A DNA stretch of 64,000 bases from Mimachlamys varia (taxonomy: Eukaryota > Mollusca > Bivalvia > Pectinida > Pectinidae), in NCBI GenBank assembly GCA_947623455.1, contig OX392534.1, positions 9,000,001 through 9,064,000 on the forward strand, read 5' to 3'. The translations under genes were made by a program, and so were the position numbers. Under the pieces are notes generated by a model that searched no databases, had not been told where the DNA came from, and was given only the letters and a program-made list of their open reading frames with translations. The first letter of the stretch is position 1. The number at the start of each line of letters is the position of its first letter. Below, one piece after another: positions 1 to 13,259 of this stretch.

Positions 1-206
1 GTGTATCTTAGATAGAAAACTTAATCAAGAACTGAATGCAATGAGTATTAATTAATAGACTCATCTAGTGTCTTGGTCACAATATAATAGCATGTATTTA
101 AAACAAGTTAATGGTGATACACTTATTCCTAAAGAATCAGCGAACACTATAATGTTAATATCAAGACACTTTCCTGAGTATTTTTTTATACATTTTTTTC
201 TGCAGA

Positions 207-2599
207 ATGCCTGGTGCCATCCCAAGACGATTCCAATGTGTCTTATGTTCAAAACGGACAAAGCCGCAGGAGAGGCGTAATGTCACAAAGGAACTTAGGA
301 AATTTTTGAAGAAATCATTTCTAATCAACAGTGCAGACAACGACATCATTTGTAATACATGTAGACACAGATATAAAGAGAATAGGCGTCCGAAAACAAC
401 ACCAGTTGAGGGCAACACAGACAACGTTTATCCTCCAACACAGAAAAAGTATCTGCCATCAAGTCCGCCTTCAATTAATCTGCCAATCCAGTCAACATCT
501 AAGTCGCATGCATATTGTTCATTCTGCAAGCGACCCGGGCCAAAATTAATAGTTGTTCCATCTCAGTGCCGGACATCAGTCTTCGTTCGCCACAACATCC
601 TGATACCAGCAGGCACCAGATGTTGCCCAGGTCATCTTAAAGATGGTGTTCTTGAATTGGATTCCATAAAGAATTTGAAGACAACTGATCATGCTTTTCT
701 TAACCGGACAGCAGTATTGGATATGTTACAGCGAATGCGAGCTATATGCCAGAAACACCAGCATACACGTCTAGACTTTGATGACGACCACTCATTATCA
801 GAAGCTGATTATACCTCGCTTACTGGATTTGACAAAGAGAACTTTAAAGACATATGTGGTACTGTGAAAGATGATATTAGAAACACTCCTGCAAGGAGTC
901 AGCGAACAACAGTAGCAGTATTCCTATGTAAGATGAAATCCGGAATGTCAAACAAGTTTTTGGCAACTCTCTTTAATGTTTCAAAGGCAAGTATTCGTCG
1001 GGCCATATCAACTGTAAGGAAAGCATTGATGAAAAAGTTTGTCCCTGATAATCTAGGGTTTGGTCATGTCTCGCGCGAGGAGGTCATTAAGAATCATACA
1101 CGGCCACTTGCACAGACTTTGTTTGGAACTGTTGGACAGCAAGAAGTTATACTTGTGCTAGATGGCACATATATATTTATTGATAAAAGCAACAACTTCC
1201 ATTTCCAGCGACGGTCTTACAGTATGCATAAAGGGAGGCCCCTAGTGAAACCAATGGTAATCGTCACAACAAGTGGTTATTACATTTCCATTTTAGGACC
1301 ATACTTGGCTGATTCAAAGAACAATGATGCGTCAATTTTGAACCACATTCTTAAGACCAATGTTGAAGACATCCGGTCTTGGATAAAGGAGGATGACATT
1401 TTCATTGTGGACAGGGGATTTAGGGATTCCATTTCACTTCTGGAGGACCTGGGAATCAAAGCAGAAATGCCACGTTTTCTGGTGAAGGGACAGAAACAGA
1501 TGTCAACTGAGGATGCGAACATGAGCAGATTGGTCACAAAGGTGAGTTACTGTCTATATGAATTCACTGCGAACTCTTTATTGCCATATCAGTCTTCTAT
1601 GATTATCAAAAACTTCTTATAAAAACAATAAAAAAACCCAACATTTTCTTTGATATAATGTAATTCCAGGAATGAACTGACATTTAAAAACAGTATAATG
1701 TAGAAAATAAACCTTAAAGGATAGGTACGTACCCTGTTTCTTCCAAGTTAATTATATATATATATATATCTCATAGAACAAGTATAATTATATATATATG
1801 CATCATAGAATATAAAGTGTTTGCTTTGCTTTATTTGATGGACGTCATTCAGATAAAATATATCTTGTAGGTGAGATGGGTTGTGGAGTCCTCCAATGCA
1901 AGGATTAAAAGTTGGAAATACTTGGATCACACCCTTCCTACGAACCAGGTGCCTTATATCGGGGACTACATCAAGATTGTGTGTGCAATATCCAACAAAT
2001 ATTTCCGACCACTTAGCTCATGTGACGATCCAGATAAAGAGGAACTTGAGGGAGCCAAGATGTTGTATCTATCTCGACAAGTAAACAGCTTGAAGCTCTT
2101 TGTCGAAGAGAACGATTTGGCGAGAAAGTCTGCCTGTTGGCAAGCATCAGATGAGAGTGACTTAAATGACTTCCCTGTGTTAGATGAGGACCAGCTTCGG
2201 AATATCACGTGTGGTACGTACCAGCTAAAACTTAGTTCCAGTTACATACAAGAACACATTGACGGGGAGAGTGATATATACATTCACAAGGAAGATCGTG
2301 GTTTTATTCGTGTGAAAATACAGAGTCGCCATACCTCATCAAAGAAGTACTTGCTGTGGATAAAGTACAATGATGTGAACATAGAATCATGGTACTGTAA
2401 ATGCCGTGCAGGCGCGAGAGTAGTCGGTGTTTGCTCGCACATCGCTGCCATTTTGTGGTATCTTGGAAAAGCTCGGTATTCAGACTGCCGGTCGCATGGT
2501 GTTTGTGATTGGGGGAAAAGTGTTCTTGATGCGCAATCCATTCCAGAGGTTGTTGATGGGTCTGATAGTGATAGTTGTGCAAGTGGTATCGAAGAATGA
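207..2599 (+). CDS. DDE superfamily transposase with N-terminal Cys clusters and C-terminal SWIM zinc finger (two exons)
   Basis: Coding exons are 207-1541 and 1871-2599 with a phase-0 intron (AAG|GTGAGT ... TTGTAG|GTG), giving 687 residues. Seen: CxxC at 11-14 and 49-52; a second Cys/His cluster at 104-143 (CSFC ... CCPGH); a helix-turn-helix-like stretch near 235-275; D319 in VLDGTY; D402 in IVDRGFRDS; and E451 in RWVVESSNARIK. The catalytic Glu is brought into line only by splicing. A SWIM finger CxC-x9-CxH lies at 621-635, followed by an acidic Ser-rich tail. The D/D/E spacing and the VESSNARIK motif resemble the DDE_Tnp_4 (PIF/Harbinger or ISL2EU-like) family. The product would cut and rejoin DNA at the element's ends. 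The first ATG follows a pyrimidine-rich CAG (203-205), so a 5' exon may lie outside the window. Terminal inverted repeats were not found. A domesticated gene is possible. A candidate AATAAA lies at 2841-2846. Confidence 0.88.
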
Positions 2600-5270
2600 C
2601 TTCTGTCCTAGTACTATATGATAAAGAGTGCATGTAATAATGTTTGCGCATAAACACTTCAGACAGAATCATATGTTTATACTTTGCCTGAATATAAACT
2701 TGTATTAAACGTTGTTAATGATTTATCCATGAACATCATTTTCTTTAAATTTCCAGACAGCCTTTTAAATGATCATTGTACATTAAGTGCGCACACAATA
2801 TCAGACGCCAGCTTTTTTCAAATATAAATGTGTAAGCCTCAATAAAAATTAATATGAGCGGACATGTATAACGAGAAAAAACTGTTTGCATGAATTTATT
2901 GTCCTTCATGGACTCCATCTTTCCTTTCAAACCCTTGTGATTTTTTATGCCCCCCCCCCCCCCCCCCCCCCGCAATGAATATGAGGGGGAGCATATAGTG
3001 CTATCCATGTCTGTCCTGTCGCATGCAACTACATTTAACTTATCTAAATAACTGCCAATGTGATTTTCACCAAGCCTTGCATATATAATAAGCATGATTT
3101 ATAATTGTGCAGTTTTCCCTTTTTTCTGTATCAAGCATCTTAGATGGCCACGACGTCCTCTTGATTGGCTGAAAACAGATCCTGTGATAACTTTTGTTCT
3201 GTCATATTGATTCCAATGAAACTTGATGGGATAGATGATACTATGACAGCACTCATAATTAACAATGAAAAAACATGGTTACGATTCAAGGTGGCTGCCA
3301 AATAGAGACTTTTGATTGGTTGAAATTTATATTTTGCCCGATTCAAATGAAATATGGTATGTACATTTTGTATACTGTATATAGTCTGTCAATACAAAGA
3401 CAATGGCGTATATATTTTTGTGAAAAAACAAAATGGCAGCCATATCTTTGCCTTTTTTAAGGTCGAAATTAAAATATTGTCAAAGTTTTTGGAAAACTAA
3501 TTTCATGTGGTGGCAGGGTCTTTTTAGCTGGCACATATTTCTATTTTATTTTTTTAATCTGATATGACTAACATTTTATCATTGTATGTATTGTGTCTGT
3601 GTTTATCAGATATGAGTCTATGTTTATCAGATCTGTTTACCATTTTAGTTTAAATATGTTGCATATCGTTGTAAATTCACTTAGAATCTGACTGTTATTC
3701 TTACAAATTGTTATCAATGCCATTTGTTTAAATGACATATAGTTTACTATGTGTCTTGCATCTAAATACTATATTTGGTTGATAATAATGTCCCATATAA
3801 TAAATTTGTTATTGCTGAACCACACGTTTTCTTGTGTTCGGAGTTTGTCTTCTGGTATGCACATTTTGAAGTTGCCAGTAAACATATGTCACCCGACAAG
3901 TGGCGGATTAACAACACCATGCATGCCTGATGTATCGCTTATGAAGTAACATTGAAATTATAGGCATCGATACCTTTCCTAACTTTGATATTATAATAGA
4001 ACTTTTCAAATTTACATTTAATAAAATATCTTATACCAAATTTTGACATCTGCAATAGTGTTGCTATGGTATAAATATGGTTGCTATGGACATTACTCGC
4101 ATTCACATTACAATATCAAGTTATTTTGGTATTCCAATAATAACGCATTTTAATGTAAGCTATCAAAACCACATTTAAAGGATAAAACCTATATCAACAT
4201 GAAATGAAATATGAAAGAAAAAGGAATCATGCATTTCCCTTGCAAAAAATACCTTACGTTGCTAAGGCCGTTGCTAAGGAATGCAAAGCCCCATTTATAA
4301 AAAACTTTTGTTTTTTTTTTATACTTTCATTCATGCATGTATGTGGTATAAAAATTAAAAATATTCAAGACAGGGCCAAAAATGGCCCTTTGTGAATCTA
4401 CTCCTTTGTCATTGTTGATTAAATGAACAGTGGAGCAATACAGGCCCACCAGGCCTCTTCTTAAGCTTTACCATTCAGAAAAGTATCGGTTTTAGTGCTG
4501 TAGTGATGTAGGTGTACTTTTTGTAGGGTATTTATGATTTTGTCACAAATAAAAACAGTAAGGGATCTGTTGGCTATTAGCTGAATTACTCTTGTTTTAC
4601 CATAGTAAAAAACGTTTGTTTTCACACAATACCACAGGCTTGTTTTGAGCATAAACAAATTCATTGGGAAGTGTTTGCTTTTCAATTCAGGTCAAAGAAA
4701 TAATGGTCAAGGTCACATTACTATAAATAGAAAATCTAATTTCAGTGAAATTTCTTGGCCTGTTGATAGAGATTTCTTGTCTTAAGTGCATGCCTCATTA
4801 TTTTTCAGGTTCAAGCAAGGATATCATTATTTTCTGCACAAAAAGTAAAAACGAATATGGTTTTCACACAAAATGTCTCTGTCACTAACTTTTTATTGTG
4901 TATTTAACTTAGTGCTATACACCTGTGACTGCTCAGCTGTCTTTAATGGAGTTAAGGTTTAAGTCATTCTCCCTTGTAATTTCACGAAGAACAATTCTAA
5001 CCCTTGATTGGAACAGTTCGACCGTGTCTACAGGGGTAAATAAGACCAGCTGCAGTCTTTACTTATTTTTTTTTTATCAAGTCTGTCTCGTATAGATATA
5101 TATATATATAAGTTTACAACAATTATTAAACAAGTTATTCAACCTATGTTCAATCATTCATATTTACATTTCCACTGCACAAAGAACAGATGAAACCTAT
5201 TGTGCCCTATGTATATTATTATTGGGGAGTGGGGGGGGGGGGGGGCGGCAGTTGCCAAGTACTGACCATA
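2600..5270. other. Intergenic DNA, no gene recognised
   Basis: AT-rich sequence with no convincing ORF. It holds a run of 22 C at 2950-2971. A short fragment at about 4412-4462 matches the reverse-oriented 5' end of the GAGGCCCAGAGGGCC repeat family seen complete elsewhere in the window. Confidence 0.6.
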
Positions 5271-5271
5271 G

Positions 5272-5390
5272 GTCGGTGGTTTTTCTCTGGGAACTCTGGC
5301 TTTCCTCCACCTCCAAAACCTGGCATGTCCTTAAATGACCATGGCTGTTAATGGATGTAAAACAAAATAAACCAAACCAACATACATGGG
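5272..5390 (+). repeat. 3' part of a SINE
   Basis: Contains TTTCTCTGGGAACTCTGGC, then TCCTTAAATGACCATGGCTG and an A-rich tail (AAAACAAAATAAACC). The same block is present in reverse at 21160-21300 and as a bare tail at 40490-40550, so it is an interspersed family. The tRNA-like head is missing here. A run of 15 G lies just upstream at 5231-5245. Confidence 0.6.
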
Positions 5391-6046
5391 GACATTGTGG
5401 TACTTTGTATCAGATTGCACTGCTCCACTGACTGTTCTGTTTGGGTTTACACTGATGTTAAAAAAGCTTGGCCCAAATGTTAATTCCTGCGGGACTCCAT
5501 TGTGGCAGGAAACCGGAAAGCCCATGTAACCTAATTCTAGTCTCTTGTTTGTTTCGGTCACTGCATCACACAGCTTTAAAATATTGGTTTTATGCTTCAG
5601 CTGTGAGGAGGGCTTGAAAAGTTATGTTTTCTGTTGACATGCCTGTTTTTGATTATTTTCAAGTAATTGCTGTTAATGTAGGGATTGATATTAAAAACAC
5701 TTGTCAGTCAAACTAACAGTTTATATAATTACTAGTCCTTACACAATTTCACCAACCAAATGTGATTCAACATGGAAAACAACATCGGAGACGACTGGTA
5801 TATCGGTCTGTCAAATTGTAGACTCACTAGTCTGGCTGAAGATTTCACTAGTCTGAGACTGTCTGGCAGCCCTTTATCACGGGCTAGTTGTAGTGAACAA
5901 ATTATAATACCTTAGAAAAAAGGTGTAGGCTATAGAGGATTGTTGAGGTCAGGTCACAAGATACAGTAACATGAATGCAATATAACTCCATAGAACAATT
6001 GCTCATTTTGTTATTTATAAGTCTAGATTATTTGATTATTTTTTTT
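5391..6046. other. Intergenic DNA, nothing recognised
   Basis: No coding exon, RNA gene or clear repeat seen. Confidence 0.5.
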
Positions 6047-6882
6047 AGCTCATCTGGACCAAAGGATCGGTGACTTTATGCACTGCTGTGTCCGTCGTCC
6101 AGGTTCCATATGCCAAATTATTCAACACATTGTTTCTAGTCCTGAGTGAATTAGCAGATTTTGACAAAGTTTGGTCAGGATTATCCTTGGAGAAAGGGGA
6201 ATGCATTTTGTATAAATGGTTGGTCCTGAGGGGCAAGGCCAGAAGGGGAATTTCTTTCCTATCCTTTGTCTTCTGTTGGAATGATAGGAACCTGTCCAAA
6301 TTTGGTCTGAAGCATTTGTATTTGTGAATTATGGGGACTCATTTAATGATTTATATAAATAGTGGATCTCACCCCCTAGGTACAGAGGGGCAAGGGCTAA
6401 TAAAGGAAATAGAGTATTAATTTATAGATTTATTGTAATGATGAAATAATTAAAGCCTGAACCATCCTTGAATGCGGGGGGGGGGGGGGGGGGGGGGGGG
6501 GGAGGTGGCAATTTACATAACTGTTGGGTCTGGGCAGGGCCCAATACATGATCAGATACCCATGATTGATTGTCAGGTGATTAGTAAAGCATAGTGTAGT
6601 GCAATCCATCTTGGGTATCCCACAATGGGCCCCAATAGTAAAATTGTAGCCTTTCTTCTTTGAAGGGATGTCAGGATATTGTCTTCATTTGTTCTGAAGC
6701 ACCCTTGAGTGAAAGGGACTTTTGTTTTAAACGGTAGGTCTGACCTCCTTGGGACCACAAGAGCAGGGTCCAATAGGGAAATAATTTAAGAATTTAATTT
6801 CATTTGTGAAAATTCAATGTTATATGACTGAATGGCTGAATTAGCCTGGTGAGTGATGCAGGCCCCATGGGCCTTTTGTTTG
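6047..6882 (-). mobile_element. Pearl/Helentron-like non-autonomous element, reverse orientation
   Basis: Starts with AGCTCATCTGGACCAAAGGA (the reversed 3' hairpin) and GTCCGTCGTCC, and ends with CTGGTGAGTGATGCAGGCCC plus GGGCCTTTT, the reversed 5' end. These are the same termini as the copies at 16868-17715 and 52672-53607. The body holds diverged copies of a repeated unit, including CTGAAGCA(C/T)T-type motifs and 'gaccaaat'-like text. A run of 27 G (6476-6502) interrupts it. No coding capacity. Confidence 0.65.
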
Positions 6883-7978
6883 TTAGAGTATGCTTTGTTT
6901 TACAAGGTTTTTAAGTCTTAATCACTTTGAGTTTAAATGCATTGAAATCAGGGTGATTTGCACATGTCTTTGAAATAACATAGTTTATTCCAAATAAAAC
7001 TATTTATTATATGTGAAATTGTATATTTGTATTGTCATTGTCATATAAAATGCCATCCATATTAAAATGTGATTAACATATTTTGGTTTTCATATTTCTT
7101 CAGTGCAGACTGATACACACTTGGTCATATTGGCTCTAATTAATAATGAAATTAATATCTACATGATTATCCTTACAAAAAATAGTTTAAACTGCAAAGA
7201 CCATTCTACAAGACTCAGGGAACCGTTTACATTATACCGCAACACATAAACTATAGTTGAGCTCACTTTTGAACCAGGACCTTCTTTTGCCATGGTGTGC
7301 CCTTTCATCAAATTTTTTCTTGATCTCATTCAGACCTGAAATTTCATAATGAACTATTCCAACATATAAACTGGAACAGTTCAAATGTGTCTTCATGAGT
7401 GAATAAGAAACGCCTTAAAGAACTCCAAAAGCTTAGGTCACACAACACCAATGGTCTTATGGAACACCCTACCACTAACCAATGACAGGACACAAGGAAA
7501 ATCATACTGGACACAGTTCACTGATTATTGGACACATATGGTTAGATATGACCTGATGGAGGCCTAAAGAGAAAACAGCTGTGCCCTTCCAGCCCCCACT
7601 ATCTGATTGTATCACTGAATATTTAGCCCGTGTGATAAACGACAAAATGTTCGACTATATACCCTGGCCTGTATACACCTGGTACTTTTAATGTTCCACT
7701 ATATACCCTGGCCTCTATACACCTATAGGAAATGTCCTCTGGGCTTGATTTGCCATCAGTGTATAAGGAGACTAGAGTGTACCTTTACTTCATCAATACT
7801 AACCACCTCGCAATATAACTTACCCTACCTAGGTTTCCACACCAGATGTTGTACTTTACCATAAATAACATCAGGGCAGCAATCAAGCAAGTTAACATCA
7901 GGTATATACAAATTTATATTGGATATAAACATACACCAAAGTGTAGATATGTGAAATATGTGCATTGATAAGGTTGCT
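6883..7978. other. Intergenic DNA with a short direct duplication
   Basis: No gene seen. A segment containing CTATATACCCTGGCCT is present twice in tandem at about 7648-7735. Confidence 0.5.
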
Positions 7979-8105
7979 TTACAAACGTCAGTTGTAGGAA
8001 TTTCCCTTCAGATGATGGGTGGTAGAGCATCGGGCTTGAGAGCCAAGGGTCACCAGTTCAAGCCCCAGAGACAGCACTATCTTTATCACTTCACATCATC
8101 CTTTT
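7979..8105 (+). repeat. tRNA-derived SINE copy (GGAATTTCCCTT family)
   Basis: Carries GGAATTTCCCTTCAG, an A-box-like GGTGGTAGAGCATCGGGC and a B-box-like CACCAGTTCAAGCCCC. The same arrangement recurs at 43505-43640, 49725-49850, 49970-50150 and 53835-53975. It is not a functional tRNA because no acceptor stem closes. Confidence 0.65.
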
Positions 8106-8768
8106 ACAAATACAGCCATCTTGAAAATCAGTGATTGATGGTAAAATTTGCATTCTGCTATACACCTAAATACATGCCAATTTTGATTGAAATCAGGCAA
8201 TTAATTCAGAAGATGGTGAACATTTTGTCCAGTCAGAAAAATAGTTAAAAAGTCATGATTGAGTTTGCATTGCATAATACAAGTACTTGAGAAATTTGTT
8301 GACTGGTCAACAAAAAGTCAGGAAATAGCTCCCATCTTGTCCAATCAGATTGTTCTTGAGATGATTTCAAAAATGATCATTGTTAAACAGACAAAATGTG
8401 ACCTTGAATGACAGTTAATGTCATTTTTTAACAACATTGATAGAACTCAGTACCAGCTACCTACAGAGCAAATAACATTATCTCTGCCTTATTGTTCTTA
8501 AAAAAGATGTATTTTTAAGGTTTGGCACATTTGACCCCTGTGGCCTTTAAAAACTTTGATTGAATTACCTAAGGACCATTGACCTGAGGGTTCTTGTAAA
8601 GTTTTTGGCACATTTAACCCCTTTGACCTTGAATGAAGGTCAAGGTAATTTATTTGAAAATCTTAGTTCTCTAAACCAGGAACCCACAGACCAAATATAA
8701 TGACCTTCTTGAAAAGATGTCGAAAATGTCAATCCAGAGACCTTTATCTACAAAGTCTTGTGTAGAGA
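8106..8768. repeat. Decayed interspersed repeat sequence
   Basis: Contains several GACCTTGAATGA / AAGGTCAAGGT motifs and GGCACATTT(A/G)ACCCC twice. Similar GACATATTTGA / TGAAAG-AAGGTCAA text recurs at 24880-25390. No ORF and no clear termini. Confidence 0.4.
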
Positions 8769-9832
8769 AACAAAAATTCCACAGAAGTGGATGTGTCGCC
8801 TGCGCAGCAAGTTGGGAATTAAGTTTTTAGGAGCTAGCTATGACCCTGAAAACCATTCGCAAGCAAGCACTTTTGGTAAGGAAGCACTGTATAGAGTTTG
8901 AGTTTGATTGGCCCAGGAAAAGTGATTTTCTATTTATAGCAACAGTGACCTTGACCTTCGACCCTGAAAAGCAAATCCCAAGCGAGCACTTTTGGTAAGG
9001 AAGTACCCTATGAAGTTTGATTGGCCCAAGAAACTCAAGTTATAGCACAGAAACAGATTTTCTATTTATAGCGATCGTGACCTTGACCTTTGACCCTGAA
9101 AAGCAATCCAAAGCGAGCACTTTTGGTAAAGAAGCACTGTATGAATTTTGAGTTTGATTGGCCAAAGGAAACTGAAGTTATCGCACGGAAAAATAATTTC
9201 TATTTATAGCAACAGTGGCATTGACCTTTGACCTTCGACCCGGAAAAGCAATCCCAAGCGAGCACTTTTGGTAGAGAAGTACTCTATGAAGTATGAGTTT
9301 AATTGGCCAAAGGATACTCAAGTTATCGCATGGAAACCGATTTTCTATTTATAGCAACAGTGACCTTGACCTTTGACCCTGAAAAGCAATCCAAAGCGAG
9401 CACTTTTGGTAAAGAAGCACTGTATGAATTTTGAGTTTGATTGGCCAAAGGAAACTCAAGTTATCGCACGGAAACCGATTTTCTATTTATAGCAACAGTG
9501 ACCTTTGACCTTTGACCCTGAAAAGCAATCCCAAGCGAGCACTTTTGGTAAAGAAGCACTGTATGAATTATGAGTTTTTTTGGCCAAAGGAAACTCAAGT
9601 TATAGCACGGAAACATTATTTCTATATATAGCAACAGTGACCTTGACCTTTGATCTTTGACCCTGAAAAGCAATCCGAAGCGAGCACTTTCGGTAAGGAA
9701 GCACTGTATGAAGTTTGAGTTTGATTGGCCCAAGGAAACTCGAGGTATCGCATGGAAACTGTTGGTGCCAGACGCCGACGCCGCCTACATAGTGATCACT
9801 ATATGTCGCCTGTTCAGGCGACACAAAAAGAC
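8769..9832 (+). mobile_element. Pearl/Helentron-like element with about six 138-bp internal repeats
   Basis: The 5' end has TGTGTCGCCTG (about 8785-8797). The 3' end has the inverted CAGGCGACACA (9814-9824) inside a short hairpin, TGTCGCCTGTTCAGGCGACA. In between, a unit containing GTGACCTTGACC, GCGAGCACTTTTGGTA and GTTTGATTGGCC repeats with spacings of 132, 138, 145, 138 and 139 bp. A shorter copy, itself split by a SINE, lies at 42543-42980. It has no coding capacity; the ORFs across it are by-products of the repeats. Confidence 0.7.
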
Positions 9833-12800
9833 ATTTGGTCTGATACTAGTTTGTCTCGGTCCTTAAAGAAAGACAACCAATGTGTAGAGGCACATGTAGA
9901 GAGACTCTCTTGCAAGTACAAATAAGTAAAACCTCAGTTACTGAAGCTGTTGACAAAAACTTTGTTTATTTCTCATTCATCTATTGAAAACTTGTTTGCA
10001 GTTTTCAAAACAGGCAGTAAATTGTAAAATAAACCAATCAACTTTTAACATAAATATTGCTGTAATAATATTCTCATGTATAACAAAAAATCTCACTTTA
10101 CATGTACAGTAGTTCAGTAATAAACATTTTAACCATCCATGTTCAAGTTTTTAACCCAATACTATAAATGTACCGTTTTTGTCGCACTCAAATTTCAGCG
10201 CATAACACAATTAAAACAAGTAAGTGTAATGGGGCATTGGTGCACTCACAATACTTGCTGAAACTGTATCAGCGCCAAAATTCCTAAAATAACATTACCG
10301 CTAAAATATTTACATTTACCATACCGATAAAACAAAATGTCTGATTTCTAAAACACTATTTGTTAGAACAGAAATTGTAGAAATATTCCAAACTCTGTCA
10401 AAGTTGTCAACCCTCTTTAAGGAAAGAAAACCCTGGAGATTAAGAAAAGAAACATTGGAGACTTGGTGTACAAATTAGTTTTGGTTGCCATGTTAAATTT
10501 TCATGGTCAAGAAATACAAATACGAACTATCCGCATCCCATCGAGTTAAATTCCTGTTAAAGGTGTGCGATAAGTTAATTAGAAGTTTAGGCTTCATCTG
10601 GGCTGGAATGTGGTACAGGACTTTATCACTTATATACAAAAGTATAACAAATCTACACTAAAACAAAGTGTTTCTGTGAGTGCGGAAAACTTTCAAGCAG
10701 TTTTATTCACAACAATATTTGAACACATACAATTCTTCACCAAAGCATAATTTTCCAGTTAGTAGTGAGACAATCTGGACCGACATGAACCAGCATTTAA
10801 GTTATCTCTAATATAAGGCGTGACTATGTCCGATACCAATATATTTACATTTTCAAGGCAACCCACTAAATGAGCATTACCAGCAGAAATGCTTTTCATT
10901 TGAGTATGAAACTGAAAATCTCCCGCCATAAGACATCATTTACTTCAGACGTCAAAGATTAAGCTTGTTCATTGAGAGTCGTGTTGCTAACATGGTGAAC
11001 GCCACTGCATCAAATGCTCAAATGACTAGGGTACAATATCATTATTGGCACCAATTTTTTTCAAATTAGGGCTGTTCTGTCAATGCCATTCAAAGGAAGG
11101 GGCAAATACAAACACATTCAATAAATTAATTATTAAAAAAAAAATAGGTAACATGTCAATACATGGATTGAACAGGAACTTTTTTATCATTCATACCATT
11201 ATGAATGCAATTTAGTTATACATTGTTTCTATATTTAACATGAAGCCTGGTATTTGTTGATTATGGATGTAACTGAATTGCCTTCATACCGATATGAATG
11301 TTAAACGAAAATCCAGTTTAATCTCTATATAAATAGATAAAGGTCATTTCTCACTGTGTTTTGACAGCATTTCATTATCATGGCAATGGATATATTTCTC
11401 TGAAACAAATTAAGAATCGAATCAAACCAAATAAAAATTAAAAAGAAAACTTTGAATTGGCTGAATTATTTATACAAAATAAATTGCTTCTGACTTTTAG
11501 ATAAGAATTCATCACACATCAATGCACTGTGTCAATCCACTTTTAGATAAGAATTCATCACACATCAATGCACTGTGTCAATCCACTATCAGTTTTTACA
11601 CTATGTGCCTGTGCAAACCTCAGTGTACACAGCTAGGCAAGATTGATTCCTGTTGTCTCATGGATTTACAAGCTGACCCAGTCTATACCACACAACAAAT
11701 CATATTATTTGGCAGCTGGAAAGAATGAAATTTTAAACTGCATTTCAAATGTAATGAAATTTCTACAGTTACTTATCATTTGTTACAATTTAATATTTTA
11801 CAATGCAATATATATATATACTGATCAGTAAATCTTGAAAATACAATCTTCATAACTGTCAGTGAACAACAGGTATATATAAAATGCTTTAGAGTACGGG
11901 AGCAGCACACAGTTTACAGACAACAGGTTACAGAATTGATTTCTAATTTATCCTACAACACTGTAACTCATAAACGGTGTCTTATTGCCAATGCTTACAG
12001 GTTATTAACACAATTCTGTCATTAAACAGTTACCTTTTACAGCCCACTACAGCATTATATAAATATCCAAGTTTTTATATTACTGTTCTATATAATAAAA
12101 GGGCAAGATTCCTAGTAAAAACATTTTCTACCCCACAATGTTTGAAATTTAAATTTCAACAAATTCATTTATTTAACAGCTCCATGCAAGACAAACCAAA
12201 AATATGTTTAAGTGTAATGTTCCAATGACTAGTACGCTACGTTTATATGACCAGTGAAGTGTATTATGTTAATCGATGTTGATTTGGCTACCTCGCCAAG
12301 TGTTTGTACAATAGTTGTACATGTTATATACAGAAATGACTTGCTTTGTTTACCAATACATCGTACATACAGTGTAGCTAAATCCACATCAAATGGTGGT
12401 CGACTGCTACATATCCTACACCTGTGAGTACATAATCTGTCTAATGAAGATTACAGTACATACCGTACTAAACACTGAAATGTAAACATGTTTTAGTTGA
12501 CCATTTTGAGCTACAGTGTACATGAATACTTTAACAACACAGTCAACAAGTTCTTAACTTATTTGTTAGCAATACGGTGAGGACTGCAAAGAGTACACTA
12601 TAAAAGAATCCCTATTAAAATATCGGTGGTCACACCTGCTGTGTGTACTGGTTGTAGTGATAGATAAAGTATATAAAATAGAACTCCCAGATAACACCTT
12701 TTAACCATCTCACTCATCACAGTCAACATCTCTAATATCACTATACATATATTTTTATTAAAATAAGTTAACAAATTTCTTGGTTAGTAACGTTTTACCA

Positions 12801-12966
12801 CAACCTTTCATGTAACATATTTTCTCTCCAGGCTTCACTTACTTGTCACATTTCACCATTATAATATTTTTTTCTGTTCCATAATCAAGACATAATACAA
12901 GAACTGTCTTTTGTTTTGTATTTTATAGTTGTGACTTATCTGTTTGATATAGTCTTAAACTTCAAA
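9833..12966 (-). other. Probable long 3' UTR and downstream flank of the SLC41 gene
   Basis: Single-copy AT-rich DNA between the SLC41 stop codon and a reverse-strand AATAAA at 9965-9970. It has no protein-like ORF. A 46-bp segment is tandemly duplicated at 11495-11586. Assignment as 3' UTR is inference from position and the polyadenylation signal. Confidence 0.4.
9965..9970 (-). terminator. Candidate polyadenylation signal for SLC41
   Basis: AATAAA on the minus strand, followed by GT/T-rich text (CAAAGTTTTTGTC). It would imply a 3.3-kb 3' UTR. Other AATAAA-like words lie closer to the stop codon, so this is one of several possible ends. Confidence 0.3.
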
Positions 12967-13259
12967 CCCCTCCATGTTCAAAGAGGTTGCATTCTGTGTA
13001 CTTGTCATTTGAATGGCTTACTCCCTCACATCAGCACATTCCATGTTCACAAAGAGGTTGCATTATGTGTACCTGCCTTTGTAATGGCTTACTCTCCCAC
13101 ATCAGCACATTCCGTACACGTGTTCACAAAGAGGTTTCAGTCTGTGTACCTGCCATTGTAATGGCTTACTCTCCCACATCAGCACATTCCGTACGCGTGT
13201 TCACAAAGAGGTTGCAGTCTGTGTACCTGCCATTGTAATGGCTTACTCTCCCACATCAG
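12967..13259 (-). repeat. Four tandem copies of the SLC41 coding-sequence end plus 3' UTR
   Basis: The word TTACTCTCCCACATCAG (reverse complement of the last codons and stop) occurs at 13243 (the real stop), 13166 and 13089, and as a variant at 13018. Spacings are 77, 77 and 71 bp. Each unit therefore holds the end of the reading frame and about 55 bp of 3' UTR. The proximal copy is the functional one. Confidence 0.85.

Noticed and set aside
3140..3460. Short ORFs on both strands at 3.1-3.5 kb
   Set aside because: No recognisable motif and no splice-site framing; likely chance frames downstream of the transposase.
9461..9925. Overlapping ORFs of 66-90 codons in both directions near 9.5-9.9 kb
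   Set aside because: They lie in the 138-bp repeated units of a non-coding element and show no domain.
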